Assembly: GCA_036365455.1 (NCBI GenBank)
Contig: JAWQUS010000023.1
Coordinates: forward strand, 5,642,001 to 5,706,000
Source: Macrosoma leucophasiata
Lineage: Eukaryota > Arthropoda > Insecta > Lepidoptera > Hedylidae
Direction of reading: 5' to 3'
Length of the DNA: 64,000 nt
In this document: positions 44,601-52,831 of the stretch, piece after piece
How the letters are laid out: every line of letters begins with the position of its first letter
Position numbering within the stretch: position 1 is the first letter of the stretch
Made by a program: the position numbers and the translations under genes
The notes under the pieces: generated by a model
Told to the model about the DNA's origin: nothing
What the model saw: only the letters and a program-made list of their open reading frames with translations
Databases searched by the model: none

Positions 44601-47600
44601 CATTCTTTAGAAACTGGTGAAACAAGTTCTTAATCCTTCAAGGATCGTACGGCCACTGGCGGCCAGACACAATTGAATCTCTCCAGACACAAGAAAAATA
44701 TGACAATTGAATGTCATATTTTTCTCGTGTCTGGAGAGATTAATATCACTATAACCACAATCAAATCAAATGCAAAACCACTGTGGCTTTATCTTTTTCA
44801 TTAAAATACATTATACTTTCAAATTCCTATATTATTATACAAATGAACAGATGATAGCTTCCCTGAGGTTACAAGTGTTCAATATAAAATATGTATTTCC
44901 TCTTCCCCCCTGGCCTCGTTTACGAGCAGACATATCCAAATCTGTGTTAAAAATATTTTAAATTAATTAAATTAAATTTTATGAAAAATATTACATTAAA
45001 AAATAAGAGTGCATAAATTGAAGAAGGTGGACCGTGCAAGCAAGAAAAACCGCACACGCATGACTGTGTGAGTGAAACAGCATTACCAATTTAGATCAAC
45101 AAACTGTGAACCGCTTGAATATATATGTTACCCTGGTACTTGGAGATATAAGGCGCAAGAAATACATCTATCTCCCCACCAGCCACTGCTTAAACTGTGC
45201 CCTGCCCTATTTAATATTTGCGTTTTGACTAAAATCATTAATAACCATCTAAAAGATATGGTTTCCTGGTACATGTGAATAACTAAGGAATTGTTACGAG
45301 CGGTCAAATTCAATCGCCGTGTGGCCGCGTGATTACTGCTCTGCATTTATGCTGGCCTAGTGCATATTACGCAATAAATAAATAAAAAACGTACGATCAA
45401 ATCGAAATAAGTCGTGGGTTACGGAGGATTCCTGCTACATTTATGCTCGCTTAGTACAAGTGCATTGGTACTACTGAAGAATTAAATTAAGCATTTCCGA
45501 GCCAGCAGTCACTAACTATCAAGAGACGCGTGAGACGCGCGACTACCACTGCATTTGTGCATGCCTAGTACATCTGGACCACTTCATCTGTAAAGTAATT
45601 ATACATTTTAACCGAATTATTTTGTACATTGAATCTTTCAATTGCCCTATGATTGCCTGGTAGCTAGCATCTGAAGAATAAAGTTGCGCACTTCCAAGCA
45701 GAGTCTACAATTTTATTCAATCGCCGAGAGCGACTCACGCACGATTACTGCTACATTTATGTTCACCTAGTACATCAGCAAGACTAATACCCATTTGCGA
45801 GCTGACACATCAGTGGCCCCGTGCGCCTCGCGACTACCATAGCGTTTATGCTCACCTAGTGGATCTGAACCGCAAGGCAGACCAGAGTGTTGTTAGAGTT
45901 GAATGACATAAATTTTGTTTAATTGAATATTCAATTGCCCTATTAATAATACCTGGCCCACTGGAAGAATTGAACAAGACACTGACTGAGGAGCAATTTC
46001 AAAGATTTGGTTAATTAACCTTTTGGAATCTCTGTCCGCCTGGTGCAAGAAGATTTGGAATTGATAGCGAATCCGCGCCAAAGGGAAGATTTATTTGTTA
46101 AAAAAGTTTTACTTTGTACGTAAGTTATTAAACTGTCTCTACACACTTATGATTGCCTGATAGTTGATGAGTATTGGGCTACAACTTTGGCAAGTGCAAG
46201 GTGCAATCTTTTCTTTCGATTCTGTTCATTTGAATATTCGACGAAAATACTAGCAAGCACTGACAAGACAAAATCATGTCACTGAAACGCACTCCGACCA
46301 AGAAAAGCAGCGTAGTTTCTAAGGGATCAAATAATAAAAATAGTAAAATAAGCGAGAAAACTATGCAATATGATTCAGAACCTGAACTGAGTGATCACAA
46401 GGAATATGAAAATATCTCACACAAAACAAATAAACGACGTGCATTAGGAACTCCACCTCAAACGACTCCCACAAATAATGGCGATGTTGTGCAAGAAATG
46501 CGGGCGCTATTTAAAACCCTCTCAGATAAGCAGGAAACACAATTTCAAGATCTGCAAGCAACTATCCAACAGCAAAATCATGAGATAAAGGAGAGTATAA
46601 TTTTTCTGACTGCAAAATATGACGAAGCAATAACACTCATACAAACCCTTCAAAGAATGTGTTCGAGGTGAGGCTCATCGCAGGGCTTCATTAGAAATAG
46701 GACATTGCAACAGTGTCCTGGCAGATCCTACTACGGATGACGCCAGAATACTGTTGCAACTATATCAATTGTCAATGAGCTAATGTTGTTTAATTATTAT
46801 TTTTTAAATGAAGAATGTAATTCATGTGAACGTATAGAGCGTCATGGTCTTTGACCAAGCTCTTTAAATGGAGAATAAAAAAAAAAAAAAAAAAAAAAAA
46901 ACCCTTCAAAAAGAAAAGAATGAAAGTAACAGTCGCATTTTAGCCCTAGAAGAAAAGATAGAGTTCTTGGAGAAGAAAAGTTGCTCGACTACTCTGGAAA
47001 TTCGGAACGTTCCACGCCTAATATCCACACAAAACCAATTTGAAGGCAAAGATGAGTTATATAATTTTTTGCACGAATTAAGTGAAATAGTAGGAGGCCA
47101 GATTAAGGAACAAGATATAAAAGATATTTATAGATTAAAAGCAAATGAGAATGTTACATGCGGTACAATTGTTGCAGAGTTTTCAACTGTTATGCAAAAA
47201 GAAAAAATGTTAAAATCTGTCAAGCAATTTAATAAAGGAAAAGATGTCAGCAATAAAATACACACCGGACATTTAAAAATGAAAGGAGATCAAAGACCAA
47301 TTTATGTATCTGAGGGTCTTACGAAAAAAACCGCGAAATTGTTTGCTCATGCTCGTGCATATGCAAAAAGAAATGGTTGCAACTGTTGGACATCTCGTGG
47401 AACGATATTTTATCGCACTCAAGATAATTTGCGTATACACATAAGGACGGAGCACGATTTACCAAATATTAAAAATGTATGACTACTTCTTGTGAATTTA
47501 ATACTAGGGTATAGTTTATTGTTATTCAACTTTATAACTAAATTCCTAAATAATCAGAACATAACTTGTAAAAAACATGGCTACTATAATTACACAAATA

Positions 47601-50600
47601 CAACATCGCAAACGCATAAACATGAACACATTGATACACACTATATTAATAACACAATACAATCAACGTCACCAATACATAAACACACCAATATGTACCT
47701 CATACAAATCGTAAAACAATTATTATACAGAATGCATATAAGTAAAATGACGTATAAGCAAACACATTACCCAATTAATGCTGGGAGATTAATATTAAAT
47801 AATACTTTGGGGAATGCAATACTAGTGACTAGATTTAATTATATGATTAAAAATGGCTAACAATATATGCGAATCTCTACAAACGTTAAATGAAATAGAC
47901 AATATTGAACTTGCAAGATCAATCGAGTGTAATAGTCAAGATCTTGAAAATTTTATACATATAAATAAAAGTGACTTTACAATTATATCACAGAATATTA
48001 GGAGTATCTACTGTAATTTTAACGACTTCTTACTAACATTAAATAATTTCTCGTTCGAAACTGACGTAATCATATTAACTGAATGCAGATTAAATACAGA
48101 CAAACAGCTACCGAAACTTGACAATTACACCAGTTATTTTACTACAAGGCAATTAAACCAAAATGATGGAGTGGTTGTGTATATAAAACAAAACTTAGCA
48201 CACAAAGTTAGTGAAATAAACTTGTTACAGGCGTCGTGTCTTCAATTGGAAATATTTAATAACATCATATTAGGGATTTATAGATCACCCTCAAATTCAA
48301 ACGCGGAACCTTTTATAAATTCGCTAAGTACACATGTGGAAACTTTAAAAACAGAAAAAAAACACATAATTATAACAGGGGACATCAACATAAATATCAG
48401 ACCAACACAAACGGAAACATATTATGATCATAAAAACAGAATAGGTTACTTAAATATGTTATCATTACAGGGTATACTGCCTGGTCACGTTTTGCCTACT
48501 AGAGAAGAAAAATGCCTAGATCACTTGATGATGAAAATAAATAATCGCAAAGTATCAGCATTTATTGCAATTTTACAAACAACTACTACGGACCATTATA
48601 CAACATTTCTTTGTTTATCTAAATGTAAGATAATAAAATCTACCAACAAAACCAGAACAGTCATGGATTACAAGACTGCGCTCGAATACTTGCAAACTAA
48701 GAAATTAGGGGAATTACTATTTACTGATGATCCGAATGTAGTTATAAGAAACTTACTCCAAAAACTTTTTGAAACAATTGAGGTAAATACAGTCATTAAA
48801 ACACTACCATCAAAGAAACGTTTAATTAAACCATGGGTTACGCAGGGCATTTTACGCTGTATTCATAATCGTAATTCTCTACAAAAGAAGGTTAGAAAAG
48901 ATCCGCAAAATGAAATGCTGAGAATCACATACAAGCGATATAGAAATTACGTCAACAATTTACTTAAAAAATTAAAAAGAAATTATGACAGGGACTCACT
49001 CACTAAATCGTTAAAAAATAATAAACTTCTTTGGAAAAATATAAAGGCAATTACATACTCTACCAAATCACACACACAAAATGCAGAATTACTTAATTCC
49101 ACCTCAACACCAATTGAGTCAGCGAACCTAGTAAATAAATACTTTGTGAATATAGGTAAACAACTAGCTGACCAAATTTCGGACGGTACTGGTGTCCATT
49201 TAGAACCTTTGGCTAACTGTACCACAACACAATTGAATTCTTTTGTGTTACTTGACACTCACGAAATTGAAGTCGGTAGCATTCTTCAAAGTTTGAAAAA
49301 TGACAGTGCTCCTGGCTGGGACAACATATCAACGAGTTTTTTAAAATATGCTAAAAATGAAATTGTGCCTATTATAACACATCTTGCTAATCTATGCTTC
49401 AAAAAAGGTGTCTTCCCCATTATGCTAAAAAAATCAATTATTACTCCAGTTTATAAGAGTGGGAATCGAGAAGATATTAGTAACTACAGGCCAGTATCTG
49501 TTCTACCAGCTATCTCAAAAATAATAGAAAGACTCCTGAATACCCGACTTCTAAAATATTTAAATAGATTTGATATACTGTCTACCTTACAATATGGATT
49601 CAGAAAAGGTAAATCAACAGAAGATGCGGTCATTGATCTTACTTCACTAGTTGCGGAACAGTTGGACAAAGGGGCTAAATGTATGGGTGTATTTTTGGAC
49701 CTCAAAAAGGCCTTTGACACCGTCTCGATTCCTATTCTTGTGGATAAGCTGGAAAGAATTGGAATTCGAGGAACTCCGCTTGCATTATTTAAAGATTATC
49801 TATCAAACCGAACTCAAAAAGTTAAATTAGATCAATATATCAGTGAAGATGCCGAAATATTATACGGCGTGCCACAGGGAAGCGTACTGGGGCCCACACT
49901 CTTTCTGATATATATCAATGATCTCTGCAATATAAAAATAAATAATGCCAAAATTTTCTCATACGCTGATGATACAGCTATAATTTTCACTGGTAGTACG
50001 TGGGATCAAGTAAAGAGTTATGCAGAGGAGGGATTGTCCTGTGTTGCTGCTTGGTTAAAAGATAACCTTCTCACGTTAAATACTAGTAAAACAAACTATA
50101 TCTGTTTTAGCATTTATAATAATAAACACTCCATTAAATACTCTGCAATTAAGGTACATAATTGCAGTAGGTGTATGAGTGATTTAACCTGTCAATGTCC
50201 TACTATTGGTGAAGTTAATTGTATTAAATATCTGGGAGTAGTAATAGATCAGCGTCTGTCATGGTATCCTCATCTACAACTAGTTATGAGCAGAATAGGT
50301 AAACTGATCTATATATTTAAGGTGCTAAGACATGTTGTACCAGAAAAGGACAAAAATAGTCAAGATTCGGCACAATCTAAGAATCTTCTAACTGAAATTT
50401 ACATTTCTTTGGTACAATCTGTCTTAATATATTGTATTTCGGTTTGGGGCGGTGCCGCAAAATCTAAATTTTTAGCGTTAGAGAGAGCGCAGAGAAAAGT
50501 ATTAAAAATTATGTACTTTAAAAAAAGATCATTTTCAACAGAAACACTATATAAAATAAGTAATTTACTTTCAGTAAGGCAACTGTATATACAACACATT

Positions 50601-50945
50601 GTTTTAAGAAAACATAAAGAAGTTCCGTATGACTCAAAGATACTAACGAAAAGAAGAAAAAATACTACTGTAGGGATCCCCAAAACAAAAACTAAATTTG
50701 CGAGAAACCAGTATAACATTATGTCGGGATATTTATACAACAGACTCAACAAACAAATATCTATATACGGCAAGCAAAAACATGAATGTAAAAAACAAAT
50801 TATAAATTGGTTACAAACATTAAACTATGAGGAAACAGAAGCAATGTTGCAACGTTTAATATAGCACGACGCACGCACGCACACACACACACACGCACAC
50901 ACACACACACTCACACACACACACACACACACTCTCACACTCACA

Positions 50946-50997
<52 letters not shown>

Positions 50998-52831
50998 AAT
51001 ATACTTTAGTTTTCATTATGTTCTTTTTTATATTAGTTTTATCGCCAAGTATGTATTAAACAAAATTTAATAAGTTATATTTAGTCGGTAAATGATCATA
51101 GTGCTTTTGTGCAACTTCAAAAAGGGAAGAGCGGAGTCTCCAAACACAGGCATCCATATGCTTAAATGGAGATTCCAATGTCAATGAAATGTAAAGCTAC
51201 TTTTGATTTGAAATAAAGATATTATTATTATTATTATATTATTATTATATTTTCTAAATCCGGATTTGTATATTTGTTAATTTTTCAAAAAACTATTTGA
51301 AACATTGTGGAGGGAGGGGGCGGGGGCAAATTATTATTTTAAAAGTCAGGTTATGTCACACTATGCTATTAAACTTGATACTATTCGTACATAGAAAATA
51401 CATTGTAATCAAAATGTCTTATCTCTTTATTTTCAGTTACTTCATATCTATATAGGTAAGTAGTACATTATCAGGTCATCTGTGGGTAAGTATGAAACAA
51501 CAATAGCACCCGATATAACATCTGAATCTGCAGACAACCAGATAAGTATAACATATGTTTGTGTCAACAAAGTTCCGACTGAACACATAGTTGACCATAG
51601 AGACCTAGTTAATATTTATATTCTAACCCCCATATTCATAAACGTATTTTAGCTAAAGAACTGACAAAGACAAAGCATTCTATAGCTAAAACGTATCTAA
51701 TAAGGGGCTAAGTATCTACCTCATTTCTAATTGACCAGGACACATTTTGGATACTTAACAGCAACATTGTCAGCTGTTTTGTAGTCTCATTTATAATAAA
51801 ACTAGCTGTTGCCCACGGCTTCGCCCGCGTGGATGTCATTTAAAAAGTAGCCTATGTTCTTTCTCAAAGTCAACTCTGTCTCTGTACCAAATTTAATTAA
51901 AATCGGTTCAGTCGTTTGTATGTGAAAAGGTACCAGACAGAGTTACTTTTGCATTTATAATATTAAGTAGTATATTAGTAGTAAGTAGTATAATAAAATA
52001 AATATGAATTCCTTGCCAATGTTGTGTTTTGTGTTAGAATAGAGATAAAGCATGAGCATGAGTCATTCAATAATCCCAACTTCCTTTGAAAGGAGGATGT
52101 AACATAATTTATGAACTTATTAAAAACAACAAACTGAATTACTCATAAATTACCTAGGAATAGGAATCTTCATGAATATTAATAAAATTCATAATTTGCT
52201 GTTGTGGTTTAAGAATTATAATTAATTTAATAATCTTAACGGTAGCTTCTATCTTTATAGATTTTCTACGGTTAAACTTAGGTCAAGTTAGTAACATACA
52301 TTTTAGAGTTCTGAATGTATATGACAAATGGTAAAATTTAATATCAAGTAATTTAAGTAATCATAAACCCCTCGGACAGCATAAAGTGTATAATTATGCC
52401 TTTCTGTACACAATATTAATCATGAAGACTATTGTGTATGAGTATTTTAACATTTTTTACTTACTTGTAATGCTATTTGCCTCTCAGCAATAAAAGAAGG
52501 TTGCATGTTCCCAATAAGTTTCTTAGGCGGTATGGGCAGCTCGATATTCGCATGCTGTAAGCTGCTGTGCAGTGCTGAGAAGTCCCTATACCGTCGTGAC
52601 ACTAACCATCTATCCTCTTTACTAGGACCTCTTTGCACCCGCAACATATACTCCTAGAACATAACGTTCATTAGTTAGTTACTACTACGTACGTGTTCAC
52701 AATCACAACACTGGTAAACTCAAACTCACTGTATGTTTATTGACACTGTGCGCATTTTCTAATATACATGTGAGCCTCTCTGTATCATCTATAATAGCTT
52801 TGGTATGCAGATTTATTTCAAATATAGCCAT
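32636..52831 (-). CDS. PXK: PX domain-containing protein kinase-like protein, 11 exons
   Basis: Endosome-associated adaptor with a phosphoinositide-binding PX domain and a kinase-like domain. Mammalian PXK (MONaKA) binds Na,K-ATPase and affects receptor trafficking. Exons on the - strand, 5' to 3': 52831-52730, 52653-52465, 52147... replaced below by the exact set: 52831-52730, 52653-52465, 42147-42051, 41329-41223, 38659-38543, 37034-36791, 36131-35889, 35239-35019, 34666-34586, 33920-33821, 32778-32636. The total is 1,644 nt, 547 aa (human about 578). The PX part has RRYRDF, LPIPPKKLIGN and FIAERQ; then DIGWRIRK; then the kinase-like FLHDKGLPHGHIHPGN, TDIEN and DVYCFGRTLYEM. The C-terminus (GRSALLHAICAFDKTRL) is WH2-like. 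HRD is replaced by GHIHPGN and DFG by TDIEN, so catalysis is doubtful. The second intron is 10.3 kb and full of transposons. Confidence 0.93.
32840..33800. other. PXK last intron, nothing recognised
   Basis: AT-rich to about 33460, then mixed composition. Short ORFs here lack protein-like composition or homology. The exons at 32778-32636 and 33920-33821 flank it. Confidence 0.4.
33965..34090 (-). mobile_element. tRNA-derived SINE, 5'-truncated, minus strand
   Basis: On the - strand it begins in the B box (ggttcgatccctgcccg), continues aagtcaatttctttttccat, and ends cactcgcatgtgttattgcg, matching the SINE at 5021. The A box and the rest of the head are missing. Confidence 0.65.
34195..34320. 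repeat. Dispersed repeat related to 57180-57430
   Basis: Shares gaaacaaaataagcgttgaaa, acttcgactc and agtcaaagtaaag with the ATP synthase intron near 57210-57410. A non-coding transposon remnant whose ends could not be fixed. Confidence 0.4.
34325..34448. mobile_element. Short MITE (family gttgcacc), copy 2
   Basis: Ends cctgggttgcaccaaggtat and the inverted atcgtggcgcaactcagg. The interior is also palindromic around cacatcc / ggatgtg. Partner of 9995-10117. It lies in a PXK intron. Confidence 0.7.
34690..34920 (+). repeat. SINE body related to 10583-10720
   Basis: Shares attctctggttctattggga, tttctggaagtttcc and aggcgtgaagtt with the SINE at 10497-10797, but the tRNA-like head is absent. 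Confidence 0.5.
35460..35560 (-). mobile_element. tRNA-like SINE head, minus strand
   Basis: On the - strand: CCTCATTAGTCTAGTGGTAG (A-box-like), then CTGGTTTCGATTCCCAGGTC (T-arm with B box). The same family as 10497. It is too degenerate in the middle to be a functional tRNA. Confidence 0.6.
36326..36653. mobile_element. Non-autonomous hAT-like element (family H1), copy 2
   Basis: 328 bp, opposite orientation to copy 1. Exact 8-bp duplications cgtcttag at 36318-36325 and 36654-36661. It lies in the PXK intron between the exons at 36791 and 36131. Confidence 0.92.
37090..38040. repeat. PXK intron: family Y tail and AT-rich DNA
   Basis: About 37096-37235 is family Y on the - strand (cttcacgccaggtcccta ... 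cattcacgccgattcctaag). About 37240-37285 is a MITE end (ttctcagattttcgcgag). About 37330-37385 is an inverted LINE tail (atcatcatcatcactccagc). Nothing is recognised from 37400 to 38040. Confidence 0.45.
38040..38525 (+). mobile_element. Two retroelement 3' ends in tandem
   Basis: About 38040-38285 ends cgtgtcaaataaatgtttct ttctttct, a tail of a known lepidopteran type. About 38400-38525 reads ccctggtggatgagcgggg ... aaaatgaataaagca and ends in a tttttgattttgattt tail. Neither codes for protein here. They sit just left of a PXK exon. Confidence 0.5.
38840..39110 (-). repeat. Family X repeat, minus strand
   Basis: Inverted copy containing cggaacacgatagtgctgaa and catgcagctcacatt. It matches 6150-6420 and 60960-61270 in reverse complement. 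Confidence 0.6.
39130..39260. repeat. Cluster of GGGATCCCGC-type palindromes
   Basis: About 120 bp contains at least five gatcc centres within repeated cccgc / gcggg context (gcaatcccgcgggatcccgc and ggatccgcggatcccgc). It looks like the end of a transposon with iterated binding sites. No mate was found. Confidence 0.6.
39261..40015. other. AT-rich PXK intron, nothing recognised
   Basis: No ORF, tRNA-like head or matched inverted ends detected by eye. Confidence 0.35.
40016..40650. repeat. Dispersed repeat with ends aaggttccgtag / ctacggaacccta
   Basis: The left part (cgggtaacgcgcattgtaag, gttccgtag) and right part (ggacggacacacagacagac ... ttactacggaaccctaaaaa) form short inverted ends around about 600 bp. 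A widespread lepidopteran repeat type by appearance. No transposase remains. Confidence 0.5.
40651..42050. other. PXK intron DNA around the exon at 41223-41329
   Basis: Apart from that exon, no gene is seen. The segment about 40937-41000 (tttttctaaatccggatttg ... cttatttgaaacgttg) recurs at 51250-51310, right beyond the LINE tail. Confidence 0.4.
42244..42535 (-). mobile_element. 5S-rRNA-derived SINE
   Basis: On the - strand, about 42510 to 42450 reads GATTAAGCACTGCTGGCGCG, then GTCGGGTAGTGCGATGGGTG and ACCGC. This matches the 3' half of eukaryotic 5S rRNA (GTTAAGC, GGCGCGGT, GATGGGTGACCGC), including the internal promoter region. The tail ends in cgtgcccagctgtggaacgt, a LINE-type 3' end. 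This arrangement is that of SINE3-class elements. It lies in the large PXK intron. Confidence 0.7.
42590..42745 (-). repeat. Family Y LINE-tail fragment
   Basis: ttcacgccaagtctcttacg, gagtaggcagagagtgtgg ... actgattcctaagacttgac. The same family as 25408 and 37096. Confidence 0.55.
42931..43461. mobile_element. Nested hAT-like element H2
   Basis: 531 bp with ends CAGTGTCTCTATAT and the imperfect inverse ATATGGAGACACTG. Exact 8-bp duplications ccccctgt at 42923-42930 and 43462-43469, within H1 copy 3. The interior repeats acggtg and tacggtaa motifs. No ORF. Confidence 0.9.
43555..44063. mobile_element. Nested hAT-like element H3
   Basis: 509 bp with perfect 16-bp ends TAGACCTGAGTCGATC. Exact 8-bp duplications atagctaa at 43547-43554 and 44064-44071, within H1 copy 3. 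The subterminal regions are dense in gatcg/cgatc and gactcg motifs, possibly transposase sites. No transposase ORF. Confidence 0.9.
44225..44440 (+). repeat. Family Z (RTE-like) LINE-tail fragment
   Basis: Reads ctactaatattataaatgcg, aaagtaactctgtctgtctg ... gactgaaccgattttaatt ... cgcgggggaagccgcgagca. Inverted kin at 51795-51975. Confidence 0.5.
44678..44739. repeat. Inverted repeat, 28-bp arms
   Basis: tctctccagacacaagaaaa ... and its complement with one mismatch, around a 6-nt loop attgaa. The same core (gagaaaaatatgacaattga) occurs near 20337-20356. Confidence 0.8.
45331..45870 (+). promoter_or_regulatory. Iterated leader units of the LINE, about 100 bp apart
   Basis: Degenerate copies of CTGCATTTATGCTCACCTAG followed by tacatctg occur near 45331, 45433, 45544, 45743 and 45834. 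A weaker one is near 45645 and relatives lie near 45935 and 46147. The spacing of about 90-113 bp suggests monomer-like promoter units, as in some L1 leaders. Inferred; no promoter motif proves it. Confidence 0.55.
46276..47482 (+). pseudogene. LINE ORF1, interrupted by a retroposon
   Basis: Nucleic-acid-binding ORF1 protein. The N-terminal part (46276-46654) is basic then coiled-coil-like. The C-terminal part (46902-47482) has a further coiled coil (LEEKIEFLEKK) and a domain with YVSEGLTKKTAKLFAHARAY and CWTSRGTIFYRTQDN, resembling the C-terminal domain shared by many insect LINE ORF1s and baculoviral FP-like proteins. The insertion at 46655-46900 shifts the frame by 1 and brings an early stop at 46669-46671. 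The frames agree exactly when insertion and duplication are discounted. Confidence 0.8.
46655..46900 (+). mobile_element. Poly(A)-tailed retroposon inserted in LINE ORF1
   Basis: 246 bp ending in a run of about 24 A, flanked by the duplication acccttcaaa (46645-46654 and 46901-46910). It has no ORF and no clear B box. Its end (ctctttaaatggagaat) resembles a piece of the host LINE 3' UTR (gcttaaatggagat, about 51160), so it may use the same machinery or be a deleted derivative. Confidence 0.75.
47483..47860 (+). other. In-frame open extension after the LINE ORF1 stop
   Basis: After TGA (47480-47482) the ORF1 frame stays open for 125 codons to TAA at 47858-47860, overlapping the ORF2 ATG (47853) by 8 nt. 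The stop is followed directly by CTA, the known leaky UGA-CUA context. The sequence is His/Thr/Asn-rich with no known domain. It could be a readthrough tail or simply untranslated. Confidence 0.5.
47853..50864 (+). CDS. LINE ORF2: endonuclease and reverse transcriptase, intact
   Basis: 1,003 aa. The N-terminal APE-type endonuclease carries ISQNIRS, LTECRL, ITGDININI and TTDHY (about residues 45-250). The reverse transcriptase follows: YKSGNREDISNYRPVS, FLDLKKAFDTV, GVPQGSVLGPTLFLIYINDL and the catalytic FSYADD (nt about 49955-49972). The C-terminus is basic, with a cysteine cluster (CSRCMSDLTCQC) in the thumb region. No stop or frameshift is seen. The start ATG overlaps the end of the upstream open extension. 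It nicks target DNA and copies the LINE RNA. The CR1/jockey superfamily is inferred from motif style and the att tail. Confidence 0.95.
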   Translation: MANNICESLQTLNEIDNIELARSIECNSQDLENFIHINKSDFTIISQNIRSIYCNFNDFLLTLNNFSFETDVIILTECRLNTDKQLPKLDNYTSYFTTRQLNQNDGVVVYIKQNLAHKVSEINLLQASCLQLEIFNNIILGIYRSPSNSNAEPFINSLSTHVETLKTEKKHIIITGDININIRPTQTETYYDHKNRIGYLNMLSLQGILPGHVLPTREEKCLDHLMMKINNRKVSAFIAILQTTTTDHYTTFLCLSKCKIIKSTNKTRTVMDYKTALEYLQTKKLGELLFTDDPNVVIRNLLQKLFETIEVNTVIKTLPSKKRLIKPWVTQGILRCIHNRNSLQKKVRKDPQNEMLRITYKRYRNYVNNLLKKLKRNYDRDSLTKSLKNNKLLWKNIKAITYSTKSHTQNAELLNSTSTPIESANLVNKYFVNIGKQLADQISDGTGVHLEPLANCTTTQLNSFVLLDTHEIEVGSILQSLKNDSAPGWDNISTSFLKYAKNEIVPIITHLANLCFKKGVFPIMLKKSIITPVYKSGNREDISNYRPVSVLPAISKIIERLLNTRLLKYLNRFDILSTLQYGFRKGKSTEDAVIDLTSLVAEQLDKGAKCMGVFLDLKKAFDTVSIPILVDKLERIGIRGTPLALFKDYLSNRTQKVKLDQYISEDAEILYGVPQGSVLGPTLFLIYINDLCNIKINNAKIFSYADDTAIIFTGSTWDQVKSYAEEGLSCVAAWLKDNLLTLNTSKTNYICFSIYNNKHSIKYSAIKVHNCSRCMSDLTCQCPTIGEVNCIKYLGVVIDQRLSWYPHLQLVMSRIGKLIYIFKVLRHVVPEKDKNSQDSAQSKNLLTEIYISLVQSVLIYCISVWGGAAKSKFLALERAQRKVLKIMYFKKRSFSTETLYKISNLLSVRQLYIQHIVLRKHKEVPYDSKILTKRRKNTTVGIPKTKTKFARNQYNIMSGYLYNRLNKQISIYGKQKHECKKQIINWLQTLNYEETEAMLQRLI
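50868..50994. repeat. (CA)n microsatellite
   Basis: A CA-dinucleotide run with CG and CT interruptions directly after the LINE ORF2 stop. Expected to be length-variable. Confidence 0.97.
51626..51709. mobile_element. Shortened MITE related to 14476-14621
   Basis: Ends acccccatattcataaacgt and the inverted acgtatctaataaggggct, with agacaaagcattctatagct inside. Internally deleted relative to the 14476 copy. Confidence 0.6.
51795..51975 (-). repeat. Family Z LINE-tail fragment, minus strand
   Basis: actagctgttgcccacggct, tcgcccgcgtggatg ... aaaatcggttcagtcgtttg ... gcatttataatattaag: the reverse complement of the 44225 copy. Confidence 0.55.
51980..52464. other. PXK intron end, nothing recognised
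   Basis: AT-rich DNA between the family Z repeat and the PXK exon 2 donor at 52464. Confidence 0.35.

Larger units (their letters stand above)
45300..51245 (+). mobile_element. CR1/jockey-like LINE, near full length, antisense within PXK
   Basis: Non-LTR retrotransposon: an iterated 5' leader (about 45300-46275), ORF1 broken by a retroposon (46276-47482), a 370-bp in-frame extension, ORF2 (47853-50864), a CA-repeat, a 3' UTR, and a tail of att triplets (about 51215-51245). The 5' edge is not fixed and may lie left of 45300. It sits in the large PXK intron on the opposite strand. ORF2 is uninterrupted, so insertion is recent. It could act in trans, but ORF1 is disrupted in this copy. Confidence 0.88.

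Noticed and set aside
50825..51016. 63-codon - strand ORF rich in Val and Cys
   Set aside because: Translation of the CA microsatellite.
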